Shown here: positions 57,949 through 64,000 of the stretch, piece by piece
Position numbering within the stretch: position 1 is the stretch's first letter
Layout of the letters: each line of letters begins with the position of its first letter
Assembly (NCBI RefSeq): GCF_002161065.1
Contig: NZ_NFLV01000002.1
Location: 62,001-126,000, forward strand
Direction: 5' to 3'
Source: Eubacterium sp. An11
GTDB taxonomy: Bacteria; Bacillota; Clostridia; Lachnospirales; Lachnospiraceae
Length of the DNA: 64,000 bases
The notes under the pieces: model-generated
Told to the model about the DNA's origin: nothing
Databases searched by the model: none
The model's input: the letters and a program-made list of their open reading frames with translations, nothing else
Translations under genes and position numbers: made by a program

Positions 57949-59334
57949 ATGGCTCAATTATGGGGTGGACGCTTTACCAAGGAGACCGATAAGCTGGTCT
58001 ATAATTTCAACGCGTCTATCAGTTTTGATAAAAAGTTCTACAGACAGGATATGGAGGGCAGCATGGCCCATGTAAAGATGCTGGCCGCAGTCGGCATCCT
58101 CACCGAGAAAGAACGGGATGACATTCTCCGGGGCATCGAGGGGATCCTCGCTGATGTGGAGAGCGGAGCCCTGGATATTTCTGACGAATATGAAGATATC
58201 CACAGCTTTGTGGAGGCAACGCTCATCGACCGTATCGGGGACACCGGCAAAAAACTGCACACCGGCAGAAGCCGTAACGATCAGGTGGCTCTCGATATGA
58301 AACTTTATACCAGAGATGAGCTTCTTTCCATCCGGGATGAATTGCTGGCTCTGATCAAGACCTGCCATTCCCTCATGAAGGAACATATTCACACCGCCAT
58401 GCCGGGCTTTACGCACCTGCAGAAGGCGCAGCCGCTGACCCTCGCCCACCATATCGGCGCATACATGGAAATGTTCAAGCGGGATTATGACCGTCTCTGC
58501 GACATCTATGAGCGGATGAACTATTGTCCTCTGGGCGCAGGCGCTCTGGCAGGAACCACCTACCCTCTGGACAGGGAAATGACCGCAGAGCTTCTGGGCT
58601 TCTACGGACCGACCTTAAACAGTATGGATTCCGTCTCTGACAGAGACTATGTGATCGAACTTTTAAATGCGCTGTCTATCATTATGATGCATTTAAGCCG
58701 TTTCTGCGAAGAGATCATTATGTGGAACTCCAACGAATACCAGTTCATTGAGATCGACGACGCTTACAGCACCGGCAGCAGCATCATGCCTCAGAAGAAG
58801 AATCCGGATATCGCCGAGCTTGTCCGGGGAAAGACCGGCCGAGTTTACGGAGCCCTGATGTCTCTGCTCACCACCATGAAGGGACTGCCTCTTGCCTACA
58901 ACAAAGACATGCAGGAGGACAAGGAACTGACCTTTGACGCTTACGACACTGTAAAAGGTTGTCTCGCACTCTTTAACGGCATGTTGAAGACCATCACCTT
59001 CCATCCGGAGATCATGGAACAGAGCGCCAAACACGGCTTTACCAACGCCACAGACGCCGCAGACTATCTGGTGGGCCGCGGAGTACCGTTCCGCGACGCC
59101 CATGGCATCGTAGGAAAGCTGGTCCTGTACTGCATCGACAAGGGCATCTCCCTGGACGACATGAGTCTTTCCGAGTACAAGGCCATCAGCCCTGTTTTTG
59201 AGGACGACATTTACGACGCCATTTCTTTAAAGACCTGTATTGAGAAGCGCAACACCATCGGCGCGCCGGGGCCGGCCGCCATGGAGAAAGTCATCGCCAT
59301 CAACGAAGACTGGATTGCGGATAAAACAAAATAG
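57949..59334 (+). CDS. argH: Argininosuccinate lyase
   Basis: This is a 461-residue lyase that releases arginine and fumarate. Conserved segments are WGGRFTKETDKLVYNFNASI, TGRSRNDQVALDMKLY, GFTHLQKAQPLTLAHHIGAY, CPLGAGALAGTTYPLDR, and the catalytic Ser loop GSSIMPQKKNPD. The ATG follows AAAGGAGGAGCATT. It is apart from argG but completes the pathway in this region. Confidence 0.96.
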   Translation: MAQLWGGRFTKETDKLVYNFNASISFDKKFYRQDMEGSMAHVKMLAAVGILTEKERDDILRGIEGILADVESGALDISDEYEDIHSFVEATLIDRIGDTGKKLHTGRSRNDQVALDMKLYTRDELLSIRDELLALIKTCHSLMKEHIHTAMPGFTHLQKAQPLTLAHHIGAYMEMFKRDYDRLCDIYERMNYCPLGAGALAGTTYPLDREMTAELLGFYGPTLNSMDSVSDRDYVIELLNALSIIMMHLSRFCEEIIMWNSNEYQFIEIDDAYSTGSSIMPQKKNPDIAELVRGKTGRVYGALMSLLTTMKGLPLAYNKDMQEDKELTFDAYDTVKGCLALFNGMLKTITFHPEIMEQSAKHGFTNATDAADYLVGRGVPFRDAHGIVGKLVLYCIDKGISLDDMSLSEYKAISPVFEDDIYDAISLKTCIEKRNTIGAPGPAAMEKVIAINEDWIADKTK

Positions 59335-59353
59335 TTTCTGTTAAGAGCAAATA

Positions 59354-60262
59354 CTATTTTCCGTTGGAGGTTCTGCCAAACTGGATGGAAAGAAGATACA
59401 TATAGTCATTTTCTTTCATCCAGTCTGCCCCTTCGGTAACGTCCCCGATGGCTCCTGTCCGCAGTCCGTTTCTACTGTAAATAAAGGCTGCGATTTTTTC
59501 TGTGTCATCTGGGGATACTTTCATCCTGTCCTCAATTTCTACCGCTGATCTGCCCAAATATTCCCTGTCAGATATATTTTTTAGAATATCAAATTCCGTC
59601 TCATATTTTGTCCCGTCTCCCGTCAGGATCACTCTGATCTTAAAATGCTCAAAATCCGGGATAAACGCCGCCATCCCTTCCCAGCTCTTTTCCGGAAGCA
59701 TCCCCATTCTTCCCAACTCTTCCGTCTTCTGAAGAACACCCTTCTGATATGTGGACAATGTGACCGTGATTTCTGTAAACGTGTCGTCCAACCGGTATTT
59801 ATACAGGAAGGCACCGTCCGTTCCGGATAAAAACTGTGCCATCTCCATCTCCGCACTGTCCTTTGCCAGCGGTTCCACATAGTTACAGGCATCCCCCCTC
59901 ATAAAAATTACAGAACACAAGGCTGTGGACACCAGCAGCGTCAGACAAAGAAGCACCGCTATAATCTTCCGCAGCTTTTTCCGCTTTATATTTCCATCCT
60001 CTGTGACCCGAATCAGATTTTTCTCCGACTGTTTTATGATATTTTCCTGGGGAAGATCTTCCCCGGCAATAAATTCATTGAGTGAGATCCCCAGGATCTC
60101 ACACAGTTCCATATAGACTGACACGTCAGGAAGACAGATGCCTCTCTCCCACTTGGAAACTGACTTGTCACTCATTCCCAGTTTTTCTGCCACCTGCGCC
60201 TGCGTCAGCCCCAGCGCTTTGCGTTTCCCTGCAATATATTTTCCGATTTTTACAAGATCCAT
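59354..60262 (-). CDS. Membrane-anchored XRE regulator
   Basis: This is a 302-residue protein. An N-terminal XRE helix-turn-helix (KRKALGLTQAQVAEKLGMSD; KSVSKWERGICLPDVSVYME) is followed by one membrane helix (about 99-118; IIAVLLCLTLLVSTALCSVI) and a beta-rich domain on the outside. It may sense an envelope or extracellular signal and regulate nearby genes. No partner is evident. Confidence 0.85.
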   Translation of the reverse strand: MDLVKIGKYIAGKRKALGLTQAQVAEKLGMSDKSVSKWERGICLPDVSVYMELCEILGISLNEFIAGEDLPQENIIKQSEKNLIRVTEDGNIKRKKLRKIIAVLLCLTLLVSTALCSVIFMRGDACNYVEPLAKDSAEMEMAQFLSGTDGAFLYKYRLDDTFTEITVTLSTYQKGVLQKTEELGRMGMLPEKSWEGMAAFIPDFEHFKIRVILTGDGTKYETEFDILKNISDREYLGRSAVEIEDRMKVSPDDTEKIAAFIYSRNGLRTGAIGDVTEGADWMKENDYMYLLSIQFGRTSNGK

Positions 60263-60328
60263 CTAAACACCTTCTTTCCGGAAAAAGTACCTCTCTATCA
60301 CATTTTTATCACATCGACAGATGTACTG

Positions 60329-60427
60329 CCCTGTTTTCTTCTATCATAGCGGCAAAAACACTCTCCTGTTTCTTTCTGTCATAGCAGAAAAAGCACTCCC
60401 CTGTTTTCTTCTATCATAGCGGCAAAT
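60329..60427 (+). repeat. 35-bp tandem repeat, 2.8 copies
   Basis: CCTGTTTTCTTCTATCATAG and its flank recur at about 60330, 60365 and 60400, each followed by CGGCAAA or CAGAAAA. The unit contains no clear spacer variation, so it is not a CRISPR array. It may be upstream control for the XRE gene. Confidence 0.75.
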
Positions 60428-60497
60428 CGCCGGAAAGAACACCTCTCCGTGGTAGAATCAGTAAAAAATCCCCATATAATAACATAAAAATAAAGAA

Positions 60498-60535
60498 CAG
60501 CCCCTCTTTGCTGACAATCCGGCAAAGAGAGGCTG
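60498..60535 (-). terminator. mscS terminator
   Basis: On the minus strand CAGCCTCTCTTTGC and GCAAAGAGGGGCTG pair around ten bases, then TTCTTTATTTTT. It is seven bases past the mscS stop. Confidence 0.85.
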
Positions 60536-60541
60536 CATCGG

Positions 60542-61402
60542 TTATTTCTGCGAAATCACGTTGACATCCAGCTGATTAAACGGTATGGTCACGTCCGCTT
60601 CATCAAACGCATATTTAATTTTTTCCAGTACTCTCCAGCGGGAATCCCAGTAATCTTCCGTCTTCACCCAGTAACGAATGCCAATGTCAATACAGCTTTC
60701 CTTAAATTCACTGACATATATTTTCACCGGATCATCTTTGAGCAGGACGGTCTCGCTCTCAATCACCTCTGACAAAATGTCTTTCACCTTTTTTATATCT
60801 TCACTGTACTCTATGCCGATCAGCAGATCCACACGGCGCTTGTCCTGATTGGTCACGTTAGTGATGGTCGCATTGGACAGATTGCCGTTGGGAATGAGAA
60901 TCGCCTTATTATCCATGCTGCTGAGTTTTGTGTACATAATACCGATCGACTGCACCGTACCTTCTTTGCCGGAGCTTTCTTCCAGGATATAGTCTCCCAC
61001 CTGAAAGGGTTTGACCACCAGCAGGAGCACTCCCCCGGCAATATTGGCAAGGGAACCCTGGAGAGAAAGCCCCACCGCCAGACCGGCAGAACCGATCACG
61101 GCGATGATGGAAGAGGCCTGCACACCGACCTGCTGGATGGCAATGAAAACCACCAGAATCTTCAGTCCTATCCTCATAGCAGACAACAGGAAGGTCTGAA
61201 TCATCAGGTCCATTTTTGAACGTTCAAATACTTTTTTGCAAAGTTTTACCACATAATTGGAAAGTTTAAAACCAATGATGAGAATCAGCAGGGCAATCAC
61301 ACAGTTTCCCAGAAATTCCATGAAAAGAACGCCGGTACGTCCGAGATATTCGTATACCAGTGATAATATCGATCTTCTGATTGAATCCAGATCTAATGCC
61401 AT
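60542..61402 (-). CDS. mscS: Small-conductance mechanosensitive channel
   Basis: This is a 286-residue MscS from the ATG at 61402, behind AGGAGGAAAAAGA. Three membrane helices (FLGNCVIALLILIIGFKLSN; MRIGLKILVVFIAIQQVGVQ; the pore helix ASSIIAVIGSAGLAVGLSLQ GSLANIAGG) are followed by the beta domain (FQVGDYILEESSGKEGTVQS) and an alpha/beta C-terminus. It opens on membrane tension to release solutes after osmotic downshock. Confidence 0.92.
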   Translation of the reverse strand: MALDLDSIRRSILSLVYEYLGRTGVLFMEFLGNCVIALLILIIGFKLSNYVVKLCKKVFERSKMDLMIQTFLLSAMRIGLKILVVFIAIQQVGVQASSIIAVIGSAGLAVGLSLQGSLANIAGGVLLLVVKPFQVGDYILEESSGKEGTVQSIGIMYTKLSSMDNKAILIPNGNLSNATITNVTNQDKRRVDLLIGIEYSEDIKKVKDILSEVIESETVLLKDDPVKIYVSEFKESCIDIGIRYWVKTEDYWDSRWRVLEKIKYAFDEADVTIPFNQLDVNVISQK

Positions 61403-61492
61403 TCTTTTTCCTCCTGTATTAAAAGGCCGCTGCAAAAGACAGATGCTTTGCAAGCGGCCCTTCTATTCAGTCGTTTTTCTTTTAAGTTCTTT

Positions 61493-62578
61493 TTATTTTG
61501 CGCTGATATATCCCTGTGCGGTCAGAAGCTCTGCGCAAAGAATTGCTCCGCCGGCTGCGCCGCGGACAGTATTGTGGGATAAACCGATAAATTTGTAATC
61601 GTAGATCTTATCTTCTCTCAAACGACCCATGGAAATACCCATTCCGTTCTCGAAGTTTACATCTGCTTTTACCTGCGGACGGTTATCTTCCTCCAGATAC
61701 TGGATGAACTGCTTTGGAGCGCTTGGCAGGTTCAGTTCCTGCGGCAGTCCCTTAAAGTTTCTCCAGCATTCGATAATCTGCTCTTTGGTCGGTTTTTTCT
61801 CAAAGTTCACAAAGACAGCGGCGGTATGTCCGTCAAGCACCGGTACACGGACACACTGAGTGGTGATGACCGGCAGCTCTGCCTTCTCGATGTGATCTCC
61901 GACAACCTTTCCGAACAGTTTCAGTGGTTCCTGCTCAGATTTCTCTTCCTCGCCTCCGATATACGGAATTACATTTTCCACCATCTCCGGCCAGTCCTTG
62001 AAGGTCTTGCCTGCGCCTGAAATCGCCTGATAGGTTGTTGCCACCACTTCTTTTGGTCCGAACTCTTTTAACGCGAAAAGAGCCGGCGCGTAGCTCTGAA
62101 TGGAGCAGTTTGGTTTTACAGCCACAAAACCTCTGGTGGTTCCCAGACGTTTTTTCTGTGCAGCGATCACTTCAAAATGTTCCGGATTGATTTCCGGTAC
62201 GACCATCGGCACATCCGGTGTCCATCTGTGAGCACTGTTGTTGGATACCACCGGTGTCTCTGTCTTTGCGTACTCATCCTCGATCGCACGGATTTCTTCT
62301 TTGGACATATCTACTGCGCTGAAAACGAAGTCCACCTGAGAAGCTACTTTTTCCACTTCGTTTACATTCATGACAACGATATTCTTTACTGCCTCCGGCA
62401 TCGGTGTCTGCATTTTCCAGCGTCCGCCTACCGCTTCCTCATAAGTTTTTCCTGCAGAACGCGGGCTTGCCGCGATGGTTGTCACCTCATACCACGGATG
62501 ATTTTCCAGCAGAGAAATGAATCTCTGTCCCACCATTCCAGTTCCTCCGAGAATTCCGACTTTTAATTTCTGTTCCAT
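61493..62578 (-). CDS. asd: Aspartate-semialdehyde dehydrogenase
   Basis: This is a 361-residue enzyme of the lysine, threonine and methionine pathways that reduces aspartyl phosphate. The Rossmann start is VGILGGTGMVGQRFISLLEN, the catalytic Cys is in AVKPNCSIQSYAPALF, and the substrate Arg/His region is TTQCVRVPVLDGHTAAVFV. The length fits the archaeal/fungal-like type rather than the 335-residue Gram-negative type. It lies 40 bases after the SerA-type gene and is probably in an operon with it. Confidence 0.93.
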   Translation of the reverse strand: MEQKLKVGILGGTGMVGQRFISLLENHPWYEVTTIAASPRSAGKTYEEAVGGRWKMQTPMPEAVKNIVVMNVNEVEKVASQVDFVFSAVDMSKEEIRAIEDEYAKTETPVVSNNSAHRWTPDVPMVVPEINPEHFEVIAAQKKRLGTTRGFVAVKPNCSIQSYAPALFALKEFGPKEVVATTYQAISGAGKTFKDWPEMVENVIPYIGGEEEKSEQEPLKLFGKVVGDHIEKAELPVITTQCVRVPVLDGHTAAVFVNFEKKPTKEQIIECWRNFKGLPQELNLPSAPKQFIQYLEEDNRPQVKADVNFENGMGISMGRLREDKIYDYKFIGLSHNTVRGAAGGAILCAELLTAQGYISAK

Positions 62579-62618
62579 TTGTTATCTCCCTTAGTATTCT
62601 TTCCCTGTTTTATTATTT

Positions 62619-63782
62619 TTATTTGATCACTCTGACTTTCAGTACGCCGTCGATGGCTTCCAGTTTGCTCACCGCTTCTTCCGTGATCGGAGCATCCAGA
62701 TCAAAGATGGCGTAAGAATAATTATCTTTAGCCTTATTACTCATTTCTGTAATATTAATGTTATCCTTGGAAAACATTCCGGTAAACTGTGTCAGCATAT
62801 TTGGGATATTTCTGTGTAAAATGGCAATACGTCCCTGTGTCTGGCAAACTCCCATGTCAACGTTCGGGAAGTTCACGGAATTACGGATATTTCCGTTTTC
62901 CAGATAATCCATCAACTGTTCCACAGCCATCACTGCGCAGTTCTCCTCAGACTCTTCTGTGGAAGCGCCCAGATGAGGGAACGCGATAACGCCGTCCACT
63001 GAGGCAACCTTCGGGGTAGGGAAATCTGTCACATAATGACGGAGTCTTCCTTCCTGCAGCGCCTCCACCACAGCATCCTCATCCACCAGACCATTTCTGG
63101 CAAAGTTCAGAATTGTTGCAGACGGTTTCATCTTTGCGATTCCATCTCTGCCCACCATATTTCTTGTGGTGTCCATCAGAGGAACATGTACGGAAATAAA
63201 ATCACAGTGCTCAAAAATCTCATCCACAGAATTTACATGGTGCACAGAGCGGGAAAGGTTCCATGCGCTCTTTAAGGACAGATACGGATCGTAGCCATAA
63301 ACATCCATACCAAGATTTCTCGCCGCATTGGCAACCAGAACGCCGATGGCTCCCAGGCCGATGACACCGATCTTCTTTTTCTGGATTTCTGTTCCGGCAA
63401 AAGCTTTTTTGGCTTTTTCCATCGCCTTGGTGATATCCGGATTATTTTTATTCTCCTGTACCCAGTGGTTTCCTCCGATAAGGTCACGGGAGGACAGAAG
63501 CATTCCGGCAATGACCAGCTCCTTTACGCCGTTGGCGTTGGCGCCCGGTGTATTGAATACGACAATTCCTTTTTCTGCGTAATCGCTGACAGGAATATTG
63601 TTGACGCCGGCTCCGGCACGGGCAACCGCCAGAAGATTCGGAACATCCTGCATTTCATGCATGGCTGCGCTTCTCACCAGCACAGCGTCTGCCTCCTGCA
63701 GATCTTCCACCTCTTTATAATTCTCATCAAAAATTGACAGTCCAACCTTAGAAATCGGATTTAAGCATTTGTACTGAAACAT
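62619..63782 (-). CDS. serA: D-3-phosphoglycerate dehydrogenase (SerA type)
   Basis: This is a 387-residue dehydrogenase. It has the NAD site (GVIGLGAIGVLVANAARNLG), catalytic Arg in LNFARNGLVDEDAV, the Glu region, and His in VIAFPHLGASTEESEENCAV. A C-terminal ACT domain follows (about 320-387; NIPNMLTQFTGMFSKDNINI), which suggests serine feedback. It catalyses the first step of serine synthesis. Distant hydroxyacid dehydrogenases share this fold, but the length and ACT domain favour SerA. Confidence 0.9.
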   Translation of the reverse strand: MFQYKCLNPISKVGLSIFDENYKEVEDLQEADAVLVRSAAMHEMQDVPNLLAVARAGAGVNNIPVSDYAEKGIVVFNTPGANANGVKELVIAGMLLSSRDLIGGNHWVQENKNNPDITKAMEKAKKAFAGTEIQKKKIGVIGLGAIGVLVANAARNLGMDVYGYDPYLSLKSAWNLSRSVHHVNSVDEIFEHCDFISVHVPLMDTTRNMVGRDGIAKMKPSATILNFARNGLVDEDAVVEALQEGRLRHYVTDFPTPKVASVDGVIAFPHLGASTEESEENCAVMAVEQLMDYLENGNIRNSVNFPNVDMGVCQTQGRIAILHRNIPNMLTQFTGMFSKDNINITEMSNKAKDNYSYAIFDLDAPITEEAVSKLEAIDGVLKVRVIK

Positions 63783-63895
63783 AATTGAGTCTCCTTTTTT
63801 AATAGATGTATGGGTAAAGACAGAATATCTCTGTCAAAAGACACCCGGGTTCATAAGCTTTCTCACAAAGTCCGCTCCCCGGCTCCGGGCATCCA

Positions 63896-64000
63896 TTATT
63901 CTTTTGCTGCCAGGTCTTCCTCTGTAAACGCCTCATCAATGGAATCCCCCGGCGCTACCATCGGCCATACTTTATCATCGCTGTCAATGATACAGTCAAT
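63896..64000 (-). CDS. ilvB: Acetolactate synthase large subunit, C-terminus (partial)
   Basis: Only the last 34 residues are present; the gene continues past the right edge. The frame IDCIIDSDDKVWPMVAPGDS and IDEAFTEEDLAAKE fits the conserved VxPMVAPG end of IlvB, a thiamine-diphosphate enzyme of branched-chain amino-acid synthesis. It lies 114 bases upstream of serA, in the same direction. Confidence 0.65.
   Translation of the reverse strand: MDCIIDSDDKVWPMVAPGDSIDEAFTEEDLAAKE

Larger units (their letters stand above)
60263..60541. other. Spacer with tandem repeats and terminator
   Basis: The gap holds the 35-bp tandem repeat (60329-60427) and the mscS terminator (60498-60535), each listed separately. 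No gene was seen. Confidence 0.5.

Noticed and set aside
60329-60427. CRISPR-like repeats
   Set aside because: The repeats are head to tail with no unique spacers of regular length, and no cas gene is near.
63783-63895. Possible T-box or riboswitch before serA
   Set aside because: Only a small GACAGAG/CTGTC hairpin is present; no T-box sequence or terminator/antiterminator pair was seen.

Overview
The window comes from a low-to-mid GC Firmicute, most likely a gut Lachnospiraceae-type Clostridia. The evidence is strong AGGAGG ribosome binding sites, a GerMN sporulation-type lipoprotein, a ComEA/ComEC pair, a clustered arginine pathway, and a siphophage prophage of Firmicute type. No rRNA or tRNA gene was seen, and the species cannot be named from the sequence.

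Left host flank (1-4245, minus strand): comEA-like lipoprotein, OmpR-type response regulator, sensor histidine kinase and GerMN lipoprotein, then the first codons of a probable comEC.

Prophage (4246-46558): a 42.3-kb element bounded by a perfect 34-bp direct repeat. Most genes read leftward. From the right end come the integrase (its stop codon lies in the att core), an Uma2 nuclease, a lysogeny module (repressor, ImmA-type protease, a RexA/RexB-like pair) with operators and two face-to-face promoters, and the early genes (DUF2800, DUF2815, DNA polymerase A, VirE-type primase-helicase, VRR-NUC, SNF2 helicase). Next are a late regulator, an AT-rich cargo gene and the terminases. The head genes follow (portal, MuF, Prp-like protease, scaffold, capsid), then connectors, tail genes with a predicted -1 frameshift, tape measure, Dit, Tal, baseplate proteins, and a lysis cassette (C39-like hydrolase, XhlA-like protein, holin, Ig-like proteins, amidase).

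The most striking system is at 8122-10630. A tail-fibre gene has a fixed 41-residue N-terminus and four interchangeable C-terminal cassettes, one expressed and three silent. They are arranged as two convergent pairs around a tyrosine recombinase gene. Each cassette begins at a copy of the same 13-bp site, all in one reading frame, and every silent copy has an in-frame TGA just before it. This is a phage-borne shufflon built to switch receptor-binding tips. A second notable system is a phage-encoded Prp-like cysteine protease together with the LQLFA/LQFFA cleavage-type motif in four structural proteins.

Right host flank (46559-64000): a YdcZ-type DMT protein; argD, argB, argJ and argC (minus) divergent from argG (plus), with ARG-box-like operators between them; a CmpB-type membrane protein; a polar amino-acid ABC transporter; an EamA transporter; argH (plus); a membrane-anchored XRE regulator; an MscS channel; asd; a SerA-type dehydrogenase; and the C-terminus of acetolactate synthase. 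ARG-box-like sites also lie before argH and the ABC transporter, which suggests one arginine regulon.
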